A stretch of 5,263 nt of DNA from positions 1-5,263 of the forward strand of contig QMVI01000084.1 of the NCBI GenBank assembly GCA_003661015.1. The letters run 5' to 3'. Within the stretch, counting starts at the first letter, position 1; every line of letters begins with the position of its first letter. The position numbers were made by a program, and so were the translations under genes. The notes below the pieces were generated by a model, which saw only the letters and a list, made by a program, of their open reading frames with translations, did not search any database and was not told the origin of the DNA. Below are positions 1 to 5,263 of the stretch, piece after piece. The DNA comes from Methanosarcinales archaeon. GTDB taxonomy: Archaea > Halobacteriota > Methanosarcinia > DSM-18856 > Methermicoccaceae.

Positions 1-1
1 A

Positions 2-1447
2 AAGATTGAGTGGGGCATAAAATCACAGCAAATCATTAAAGGAGTGAAAGCAAAACCTCGTGAGTTAGGAGATGTTATAAGGGATGTCGTGGAGAAGGAG
101 CATAACCTTCCTGAAGGCGTTGGCGATGTCGTAATCAAGGAACTGAAGAGGGCAAAGGCAAGAGTATATGGCAGTGTGATGCAGGAAGCAATTGGAAGAC
201 AATTTGGGGTGAAGGCACTCCCACGCACACCACGAGATATTGATGTGCAAGTGAGAAATCCTGCTGAATTTGCAAGAAGGGTTGCAGAGGCAATAAACAA
301 GAAGGCAGGAAGAGAAGTAGTGGAAGTGGAAGGTGAGAGTGTTATTGTAAAGTCATCAGGCGAGAAATTATTTGACATCCATCCCATAGGATTTGGCGAA
401 ATCTCATTAGAGGGAGGAATTCTTGCAAGGGAAGGAGGGTTTCTGGCATATGGCTTCAAAACAGGAAAACTCATTAAGACAAAAGAGAAGATTTGGACAA
501 CAACACTTTCCGAGCAGGCATTAAGAAAGTTTAGTGGTGCAGTGGAATTGAGAGCAAAGCCTGTTGAGTTTGGTGAGGTGCGAGGATACATAGCACCTGC
601 ACATGCAGGAAGAGTGAAGGACATCTTTGACTACTTCTTCGCAGGAAAGGCAACAGCAGAAAGATTGAGAATGCTTGGCAAGGCAAGGAAAGCAGCAGAG
701 TTGGAATTCAGATTGAACAGATGGATTGAGAGTTGGGGTAGGGATATTGCAGAGAAGGCGAGAAAGATGTGGGAAGAGGCACAGAAGCAAGGAAGGGTGA
801 GAGTTGAACTTGGAGCATTTGAAGGTGTTGGTGTGAGAGAGTTAATGAGACCATCACTTGCAGTGGCAGGAAAATCGGCTGCAATTTCAGCATCTGTGTT
901 TGCAGTGAAGTCGCCATTCATTTCCTCCTTCTATACGACATCACCAACACTGAGAAGTGCTTTCACATCTCTCTCAAATGCTGTGAGAAGTTCAGGATTG
1001 GTGAGTGTGAGTAAGAGTGTGAGTAAAGGAGCGAGTAGAAGTGTTGTAAGTTCTGTGGTGTCAGCATCTCCAAGCACTTCAATTTCACGCTCAACTTCTG
1101 TGAGCAAATCCCTTGTGAGCAAATCAGTATCTCCGCTCACATCAGTTTCCTCTTCGGTGTCATCTGCATTCACATCAACATCTTCAGTAATCTCGCAAAT
1201 GTCAAAAGGAAGTGTGAGCAAGAGTCAGTTATCAAAATTCTCACAGAGTGCAAGTAAGGTGAGAAGCATGAGTATGTCATCTTTCACATTCCTCTCAAAA
1301 GCAGCATCATATCCAAAGCCGAAGAGGAGAAAGAAAGAGGAGTTTGAATTCAGGAAAATATTGGAGGAAGGAGTGGCGAGCAAATTCCTCAAAATCACTC
1401 CAATTACCTCTCCTGAAGAATTGCTAAAGGGAGTGTTGAGGAGGTGA
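2..1447 (+). CDS. Nucleotidyltransferase-fold protein with serine-rich C-terminal tail (5' partial)
   Basis: The N-terminal part resembles a Pol-beta-superfamily nucleotidyltransferase. Counting from the GTG at 44, a VYGSV turn lies at residues 41-45, RDIDV at 64-68 (acidic pair D65/D67) and LFDIHP at 109-114 (candidate third acid D111), matching the family pattern hGS...DhD...hDh. The 20-residue gap between GS and the DxD is longer than usual. A helical region (about 185-270) follows. Residues 281-420 are about 39% serine with interspersed V, K, A and T, then come a basic patch PKPKRRKK (424-431) and a short mixed-charge C-terminus. The frame is open to base 2 (KIEWGIKSQQIIKG before the GTG). 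The GTG at 44 has no spaced Shine-Dalgarno, since its AAAGGAG runs into the start codon, so the true start probably lies upstream of the window. Substrate and target are unknown. By family it could transfer a nucleotidyl group, or be a MNT/AbiEii-type enzyme. Position ahead of membrane and surface proteins suggests a virion-associated role (inference). Confidence 0.85.
   Translation, partial: KIEWGIKSQQIIKGVKAKPRELGDVIRDVVEKEHNLPEGVGDVVIKELKRAKARVYGSVMQEAIGRQFGVKALPRTPRDIDVQVRNPAEFARRVAEAINKKAGREVVEVEGESVIVKSSGEKLFDIHPIGFGEISLEGGILAREGGFLAYGFKTGKLIKTKEKIWTTTLSEQALRKFSGAVELRAKPVEFGEVRGYIAPAHAGRVKDIFDYFFAGKATAERLRMLGKARKAAELEFRLNRWIESWGRDIAEKARKMWEEAQKQGRVRVELGAFEGVGVRELMRPSLAVAGKSAAISASVFAVKSPFISSFYTTSPTLRSAFTSLSNAVRSSGLVSVSKSVSKGASRSVVSSVVSASPSTSISRSTSVSKSLVSKSVSPLTSVSSSVSSAFTSTSSVISQMSKGSVSKSQLSKFSQSASKVRSMSMSSFTFLSKAASYPKPKRRKKEEFEFRKILEEGVASKFLKITPITSPEELLKGVLRR
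884..1303 (+). repeat. Serine-rich low-complexity coding segment
   Basis: This stretch encodes residues 281-420 of the nucleotidyltransferase protein. By hand count 54 of 140 residues are serine, rising to 40 of 90 between residues 321 and 410. Short imperfect units such as VSKS and VSSV recur. At DNA level TGTGAGCAAATC occurs at 1099-1110 and 1114-1125 (15-base period, five codons), and AGTGTGAGTAA occurs at 1004-1014 and 1016-1026 (12-base period). Serine codons are mixed (AGT, AGC, TCA, TCT, TCC, TCG), so the composition appears selected at protein level rather than being a recent DNA expansion, apart from the short tandem units. The segment is probably disordered and may be a linker or a modification platform. 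Confidence 0.8.
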
Positions 1448-1448
1448 T
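1440..1448 (+). promoter_or_regulatory. Strong Shine-Dalgarno for the 94-aa gene
   Basis: GGAGGTGAT is a full match to the archaeal 16S 3' end, five bases before the GTG at 1454. It overlaps the last codon and stop of the upstream gene. It decides the start, because two nearby ATGs (1447 and 1452) are in other frames and terminate within a few codons. Confidence 0.85.
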
Positions 1449-1453
1449 GAAAT

Positions 1454-1738
1454 GTGAAGGTGGAAATCCCTGATAGAGATGCTGCTGTGATGTATTTTGC
1501 CATTCTGCAAAACCTTGCACAACGACCTGATTTGACAGATTTAGAGAGACAGGCACTTGACTTCGCTTCTTCCCTCCTATATCAAAGTATTTACAGCGAG
1601 GAAATATCAGAGGTAGGAGAGGAGGAAGAAAGTGGAAGAGAGGGGGGAATGCAAAAGAGCGTGGAGAAAGTGAGGAGTGTGTATGAGTTGGCACAGGTGA
1701 GGGGGGCAAATGCTGAACAACAAGGGACAGGCAGGTGA
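1454..1738 (+). CDS. Small acidic helical protein, unknown function
   Basis: This encodes a 94-residue soluble protein that I do not recognise. It begins with GTG behind an ideal ribosome binding site. Residues 8-24 and 27-47 look like two amphipathic helices (AAVMYFAILQNLAQRP and LTDLERQALDFASSLLYQSI), followed by an acidic stretch (49-60, including EEEE), a third possible helix (67-82) and a polar tail rich in Q and G. There is no signal peptide, membrane segment or cysteine. It starts six bases after the nucleotidyltransferase gene and its last 29 bases overlap the next gene in another frame, so it is co-translated with membrane-protein genes. A helical hairpin of this size could be a scaffold, a minor virion component or a partner of the upstream enzyme, but nothing in the sequence decides among these. 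The strong ribosome binding site and tight packing support it as a real gene. Confidence 0.8.
   Translation: MKVEIPDRDAAVMYFAILQNLAQRPDLTDLERQALDFASSLLYQSIYSEEISEVGEEEESGREGGMQKSVEKVRSVYELAQVRGANAEQQGTGR
1695..1700 (+). promoter_or_regulatory. Shine-Dalgarno for the 91-aa membrane protein gene
   Basis: AGGTGA lies nine bases before the ATG at 1710 and is followed by a six-G run (1701-1706) that could also pair with the anti-Shine-Dalgarno. It sits inside the upstream coding sequence, so initiation here is probably coupled to translation of the 94-residue protein. Confidence 0.6.
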
Positions 1739-1985
1739 AATTGCAGTATTTGTGATTTTGGCGTTCATAGTAGCGTTTGCCTACATCTTCATCTCTCCGA
1801 TTGTGCAGAACATTAAGGATGTCGTTCCAACAGTAGCAGATGCAACATCGTGGACAAATGCACAGACACAAGCGATGAATTGGCTTTTCAGGGCGTGGTA
1901 TGCATTTCCTTTCTTCGCTTTTATTGCTCTGCTGGTATGGCTCATCAAAAGGGCGATTGAGAAGAGAAGCGGAGAGGTGGTGTGA
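1710..1985 (+). CDS. Small two-TM membrane protein, candidate major capsid protein (KGQ N-terminus)
   Basis: This encodes a 91-residue protein with a short polar N-terminus (MLNNKGQAGE), a first hydrophobic helix at about 11-32 ending in SPIVQ, a polar loop (34-58) rich in T, A, N and Q, a second hydrophobic helix at about 62-79 and a basic C-terminus (KRAIEKRSG). Size and order match the major capsid proteins of spindle-shaped archaeal viruses (SSV1 VP1 as I recall it: helix, proline plus IV-Q stretch, polar loop, second helix, basic end). That likeness is architectural, not a proven homology. The start also resembles an archaeal class III (pilin/archaellin) signal peptide, K-G before Q, but the acidic residue falls at +4 rather than the usual +5 and a second helix is present, so a plain pilin is less likely. 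Its neighbours are a second 2-TM protein three bases downstream and then the large surface protein. Confidence 0.85.
   Translation: MLNNKGQAGEIAVFVILAFIVAFAYIFISPIVQNIKDVVPTVADATSWTNAQTQAMNWLFRAWYAFPFFAFIALLVWLIKRAIEKRSGEVV
1974..1979 (+). promoter_or_regulatory. Shine-Dalgarno for the 104-aa membrane protein gene
   Basis: GAGGTG lies nine bases before the ATG at 1989, within the last codons of the preceding gene. Another ATG at 1985 ends after four codons, so 1989 is the start. Confidence 0.6.
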
Positions 1986-1988
1986 TGA

Positions 1989-2303
1989 ATGAGCGATGAG
2001 GAGGGAATAGGAATTGGCACCGCAATCTTTGTTGTGATGCTGAACATAGTATTTGCAATCATCTTCTTCTTTCTTGTAGGTTCAGTGATGTGTGGAATTT
2101 TACCACCACTCACATCAATAGTTGGTGTTGATGAGACAACACCATTCGCACAAGCACTCACAGTTGTGCCAAACCTTGTGAGTGTTTTCTTCTACCTCCC
2201 GCTCATTTTCATTTTCACGATGTTTGTATGGCTGTTCAAGTATATTGTGAAGAGGCACAGATATACTTACTATCAGCAAGGAGGTGAGGAAGAGGAGTGG
2301 TGA
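1989..2303 (+). CDS. Small two-TM membrane protein, second capsid-like candidate
   Basis: This encodes a 104-residue membrane protein with an acidic, glycine-rich N-terminus (MSDEEGIGIG), a long hydrophobic helix at about 11-38 interrupted by GSVMCG, a PPL turn, a polar loop with an acidic VDET (47-50), a second hydrophobic helix at about 62-87 rich in F, and a basic then acidic C-terminus (KRHR...GGEEEEW). The plan repeats that of the 91-residue protein just upstream: helix, proline-containing turn, 20-25 residue loop, helix, basic flank. The two could be diverged paralogues, as VP1 and VP3 are in SSV1 (inference). The final GGEEEE codons also form the ribosome binding site of the next gene, and its end overlaps that gene by seven bases. 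A membrane or envelope structural protein is the best guess. A holin-like or secretion role cannot be excluded. Confidence 0.85.
   Translation: MSDEEGIGIGTAIFVVMLNIVFAIIFFFLVGSVMCGILPPLTSIVGVDETTPFAQALTVVPNLVSVFFYLPLIFIFTMFVWLFKYIVKRHRYTYYQQGGEEEEW
2280..2287 (+). promoter_or_regulatory. Shine-Dalgarno for the large surface protein gene
   Basis: GGAGGTGA lies nine bases before a GTG at 2297 and twelve before a second, adjacent GTG at 2300. The spacing favours 2297. The motif is embedded in the coding end of the 104-residue protein, giving an overlapping, probably coupled start. Confidence 0.75.
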
Positions 2304-5212
2304 GAAAGTGCTTCCTCCCCATACTTTTTACCTCTCTGCTTCTCTCCTTGATGCCAACCGTGAGTGCATTCTATGATACATTTCAGTATCATCCTAACAA
2401 CGACCTCACACAACCCGATATTTATGGTGTGAGATGGAAACTCACAAAAATTGGAGGGACATCTGAAATTGTAACACAAGATATAAACAATAAAATAGTT
2501 CACATGACAGGGGGGAGTGGTGGAGGTTCCAATATAACACAGATAACACCACAATCCTGCTCAAATTACTGGTCTTTTTATGTGGGTTTTACTGGCTACA
2601 TATATCTTGCATACATAAGATTTTATGATAGTGATGAAAATCTCATAAGTTCATCAAAAAATTTAGAGAATTGGTTTGAGCAAAATCCTTACTCGCAGTG
2701 GGAATTGTTAAGGAGTGGGGATACTATTGCTGTGTATGTTAATGGAAAGTATTTAGGTGATTTGGGTGGAACTTGGGACAGAATACCATGCTTCATAGAA
2801 TTTGAGGCTCACTTCGTATCTGGCTTCACTGACTTATACATAGATAATGTTATGACTGGAGATAGCGTTATCTCATGCCTCCCACTCAATTGGTATATCC
2901 TTCGTAACTGGGATAACCCTTCTGTAAGCGGATTGTATGATGATAGTGATAAAAAAGTATCCACACATCACATGAAAGTCTTTTACATGTGGAGGAATGT
3001 CACATCATATTCGGAAAGAGCACCTCCATGCGACAAAATCATAATCAAATACTTTACAACAGGCGAGATTGTAAATCAAACCTCAATTTCCTCAGCACCA
3101 TCATTTGGAATGATTAAATACAACTTTACGGATATGCTTTTCCATGACGACCCAACAGAAGACAAGTATGGATTGTATGAGGTGGATTTGATGAGAGGGG
3201 GTGATGTAATTGCACAAGATTGGTTCTTCACAACTTTTGCTTCGGCAGAGAAAACAATAAGTGGAACAATATCATGGGATAAAGACAGTTACGCAAGTGG
3301 TGAGATTGCAAGAATTCACACAAACATCTCAAATCCTGATTTCACCACTTACCTATACAAAGGATATGTGTATGATATATATGGCAACAAAAAAGAGGAA
3401 TGGACAATATCAAGTGCCGATGAATGGTATGAAGTTGATTTGAATGGCTATGATGCTGGTGTGTATTATGCAATCCTCAAAATCAGAAACAAAAACACAG
3501 GATTTGAATGGGAAGAAGCATGGGATGTGACAAGTGTGAGTGAGGAGGTGAGAATTGAAGGAGTGAGTTATGATGCAAAATCCGAAACTGTGCTTGGGGG
3601 AGTGTATGTGAATGCCATTCAGAACTATGAAGACCATGAAACGATAACAAATGAAACAACGGGCGAATACAACATCTCAAAACTGACTGTTGATATTGAA
3701 ATTCAGATGAATGCATCAAAGACGAACTACACGCACAACAACTTCTCATTCACACCACTTCAGAATGGATTGTATGAGATTAACCTTTTCCTTCTTCCTG
3801 ATGCATCTCACATTAATGTCACAGCACCTGCGATTGTTGGATTGACACAATCATATCCTTTCCATCAAAATGTCTCCTATGCAACGGTGAACATCTGGAA
3901 TGAGACTTGGAGTGCAAACGCAACGACAAACAGCATGGGATATTTTGCATTTGAAAACCTCTCACCAGGGATATATTACCTGAATGCTACTCGTGAAGGC
4001 TACAAACCTTCTGAAACCTATGAAGTGAATTTGTCAAGTGGAGAGATTGAGTATGTTTACATTCTGATGCATGGCTTATACAATCTCACAGTAAAGGCAA
4101 GAGATGTATCAACACACGCAACAATTTTCAATTTCAAAGCGACTCTGAATGATGGAGAGCAGGTAAAAGAAACAACAATCGGATGGCTCAATTTCACAAG
4201 CGTGGAGTATGGCATCCATAAGGTGGAAGTTGGTGCAGATGGCTATTACTCTACAATTGAGTATGTGTATGTGTATGGAGATGTGGAGAAGATTGTTTAT
4301 CTCATGCCACTTGAAACGACAACAGTGGAGCAAGGTGTTGGCATCTCATACCCGCCTCATCAGGTTGAATTTGTCTGTGTTGATATGTTTGGCAATCCTC
4401 TCGCAAACATCTATGTGGAAGCAACACCAATCTCTACAACAACAGGTGCTTGGGATTGGCTCTTGAAACTGTTTGGAATAAGGAATGAGAGCATAACCTA
4501 CTTCACAAATCAAACTCTGAATGGCACTACTGACAGTAGAGGTGCAATAACCTTTGTGATGATGGAGAATGTGGAGTATGAAGTGAATTTCAGAAATGAG
4601 AGTTTGGGAATTAACAAGACAATCAGAATTTATCCAAAGGCAGACCATTACACTGTGATGCTGACGCCAGTAACATCTTCAATTGTTTCATCAGAGGATT
4701 ACATCACCTTCAATTTGAGTTATGAGATTATTGATGAAGAGGAAATCAATCTCTCACTCACCTACAACGATGCTCTGGGTCAAACACAAAATCTCACCTT
4801 CTTTGTGTATAACTCCACTACTCTTCTCTACCAGCAGAATTTCACCAACACTTCAAACATATCTGTGAGTTATACTGTGCCATACAAAGCAGGCGAAGAG
4901 TATATGTGGGGTTATTCCGCCTTCCATTCAAATTTTGGAGAGATGGGGAGGAGCAGAATATTGAGAATTGCTTGGTTCTTGGATTTGGGCATCTCAAGGA
5001 CATACTGCACATGGATTGCAATTGCCATCATTCTTTTCCTCACTGCTATGTTCTCCTTCACCACAGTGAAATTTGGATATGTTGCAATTCCTATTGTCTC
5101 CTTAATCTTTGCGTTTATCGGATGGCTTCCAAACATTAGCATTATCATCATCGCCTTATGCTTGGGAATTTTAGCATATATGGGTAAGAGGGAGAAGGAG
5201 GTGGGCGTCTGA
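2297..5212 (+). CDS. Large secreted, membrane-anchored surface protein with lectin-like and beta-sandwich modules
   Basis: This 971-residue protein starts with a Sec-type signal peptide (1-24, cleavage after TVSA). Residues 25-190 resemble a concanavalin/LamG lectin domain: FYDTF opening, GVRWKLT, later WELLRSGDTIAVYVNGKYLG and DLYIDNV near the end. Two probable beta domains follow (about 195-315; 318-412, opening ISGTISWDKDSYASGE, Ig-like). Then come carboxypeptidase-regulatory-like repeats (about 416-510, 515-592, 593-672, 684-790), recognised by a recurring G-hydrophobic-F...G-hydrophobic-Y...GY pattern, and a last Ig-like domain (about 800-892). Three transmembrane helices (about 904-922, 926-943, 946-962) and a KREKE tail place the bulk outside the membrane. 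About 32 N-X-S/T sequons are present, mostly after residue 450. The likely role is host recognition or adhesion on a virion envelope or cell surface. LamG proteins of this kind are known in Pyrococcus virus PAV1. No catalytic motif is seen. A cellular adhesin or S-layer-associated protein is the alternative. Confidence 0.9.
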   Translation: MVRKCFLPILFTSLLLSLMPTVSAFYDTFQYHPNNDLTQPDIYGVRWKLTKIGGTSEIVTQDINNKIVHMTGGSGGGSNITQITPQSCSNYWSFYVGFTGYIYLAYIRFYDSDENLISSSKNLENWFEQNPYSQWELLRSGDTIAVYVNGKYLGDLGGTWDRIPCFIEFEAHFVSGFTDLYIDNVMTGDSVISCLPLNWYILRNWDNPSVSGLYDDSDKKVSTHHMKVFYMWRNVTSYSERAPPCDKIIIKYFTTGEIVNQTSISSAPSFGMIKYNFTDMLFHDDPTEDKYGLYEVDLMRGGDVIAQDWFFTTFASAEKTISGTISWDKDSYASGEIARIHTNISNPDFTTYLYKGYVYDIYGNKKEEWTISSADEWYEVDLNGYDAGVYYAILKIRNKNTGFEWEEAWDVTSVSEEVRIEGVSYDAKSETVLGGVYVNAIQNYEDHETITNETTGEYNISKLTVDIEIQMNASKTNYTHNNFSFTPLQNGLYEINLFLLPDASHINVTAPAIVGLTQSYPFHQNVSYATVNIWNETWSANATTNSMGYFAFENLSPGIYYLNATREGYKPSETYEVNLSSGEIEYVYILMHGLYNLTVKARDVSTHATIFNFKATLNDGEQVKETTIGWLNFTSVEYGIHKVEVGADGYYSTIEYVYVYGDVEKIVYLMPLETTTVEQGVGISYPPHQVEFVCVDMFGNPLANIYVEATPISTTTGAWDWLLKLFGIRNESITYFTNQTLNGTTDSRGAITFVMMENVEYEVNFRNESLGINKTIRIYPKADHYTVMLTPVTSSIVSSEDYITFNLSYEIIDEEEINLSLTYNDALGQTQNLTFFVYNSTTLLYQQNFTNTSNISVSYTVPYKAGEEYMWGYSAFHSNFGEMGRSRILRIAWFLDLGISRTYCTWIAIAIILFLTAMFSFTTVKFGYVAIPIVSLIFAFIGWLPNISIIIIALCLGILAYMGKREKEVGV
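2369..2866 (+). other. LamG/concanavalin A-like domain in the surface protein
   Basis: This region encodes residues 25-190 of the 971-residue protein. The assignment rests on the order of motifs: an aromatic-rich opening with W at position 47 (GVRWKLT), a central strand series with aromatic residues (SFYVGF, YIYLAYIRFY), the WELLRSGDTIAVYVNGKYLG hairpin typical of this fold, and a final DLYIDNV strand. Cysteines 88 and 165 could form a disulfide. It is likely a glycan- or surface-binding head. The call is by eye and needs a profile or structure search. Confidence 0.6.
5197..5203 (+). promoter_or_regulatory. Shine-Dalgarno for the right-edge gene
   Basis: GGAGGTG lies nine bases before the ATG at 5213 and is embedded in the codons for the basic tail of the surface protein. 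Its strength and spacing are the main reason to call the short right-edge reading frame a real gene. Confidence 0.75.
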
Positions 5213-5263
5213 ATGAGGGCATATGATATTTTGCTCTTTCTGGTATGCTTGGAAGCAAGTATT
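5213..5263 (+). CDS. Start of a gene with hydrophobic N-terminus (3' partial)
   Basis: Only 17 codons are in the window, reading MRAYDILLFLVCLEASI. The ATG directly follows the TGA of the surface protein gene and is preceded by GGAGGTG at good spacing. The peptide has one basic residue and then a hydrophobic run, as at the start of a membrane protein or a signal peptide. It is the next member of the same operon and probably another membrane or envelope component. Function cannot be judged from this fragment. Confidence 0.7.
   Translation, partial: MRAYDILLFLVCLEASI

Noticed and set aside
11..43. AT-rich stretch before the GTG at 44 as a promoter (TATA-like)
   Set aside because: The reading frame is open through it and encodes a plausible peptide; no convincing BRE/TATA pair is visible.
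931..1221. 96-codon minus-strand frame rich in L, T, D and E
   Set aside because: It is the antisense of the serine/valine-rich tail. The repetitive composition mirrors that segment, so it is a shadow.
1695..1740. Programmed frameshift fusing the 94-aa protein to the membrane protein at the six-G run
   Set aside because: The downstream gene is in the +1 frame relative to the upstream one, whereas a slippery run would usually give -1, and the downstream gene has its own ATG and Shine-Dalgarno.
1404..1871. 155-codon open frame on the minus strand
   Set aside because: It spans three well-supported + strand genes and their ribosome binding sites, has a composition explained by antisense reading of purine-rich codons (runs of P, S, H, L), and no own start context was seen.
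4259..4279. GTATGTGTATGTGTATG mini-repeat
   Set aside because: It is three alternating Y/V codons of a beta strand (EYVYVYGD) in the surface protein. No sign of a functional DNA repeat.
1..5263. CRISPR arrays, tRNA or rRNA genes, insertion sequences, attachment sites, terminators
   Set aside because: No spaced direct repeats, cloverleaf-like segments, transposase motifs, terminal inverted repeats or T-run hairpins were seen; coding sequence fills essentially the whole window.

Overview
The window looks like a piece of an archaeal virus, provirus or virus-like plasmid, most likely from a euryarchaeon. The signs are very strong Shine-Dalgarno sequences (GGAGGTGAT and close variants), frequent GTG starts, arginine encoded almost entirely by AGA/AGG, short membrane proteins of a type common in archaeal viruses, and a large secreted protein with about 30 N-glycosylation sequons and a C-terminal membrane anchor. 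No hallmark gene (integrase, packaging ATPase, replication protein) lies inside the window, so the viral assignment is an inference from architecture and gene order. The host lineage cannot be fixed from this sequence alone.

Layout: every gene is on the + strand and they are packed end to end. (1) At the left edge, an open reading frame that runs in from outside the window encodes a Pol-beta-type nucleotidyltransferase domain joined to a long serine-rich, probably disordered tail, a basic patch and a short C-terminal module. (2) A 94-residue acidic, helical soluble protein of unknown function follows. (3, 4) Next come two small proteins of 91 and 104 residues, each with two transmembrane helices. 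(5) A 971-residue secreted, membrane-anchored protein carries an N-terminal lectin-like (LamG/concanavalin-type) domain, a chain of beta-sandwich modules and three C-terminal transmembrane helices. (6) The first 17 codons of a further gene with a hydrophobic N-terminus run off the right edge. Junctions are a 6-base gap, a 29-base overlap, a 3-base gap, a 7-base overlap and direct abutment. No promoter, terminator or non-coding stretch is visible, so this is the inside of one operon.

Working model (inference): this is the virion or envelope module of a membrane-containing archaeal virus. The two 2-TM proteins have the build of spindle-shaped virus major capsid proteins such as SSV1 VP1/VP3. 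The 971-residue protein would be the surface spike or host-attachment protein, comparable in kind to the LamG-domain proteins of Pyrococcus virus PAV1. The nucleotidyltransferase with a serine-rich tail is the least expected member and the one most worth following up. The main alternative for the small membrane proteins is a pilin-like secreted structure, because one of them begins with a KGQ motif resembling archaeal class III signal peptides.
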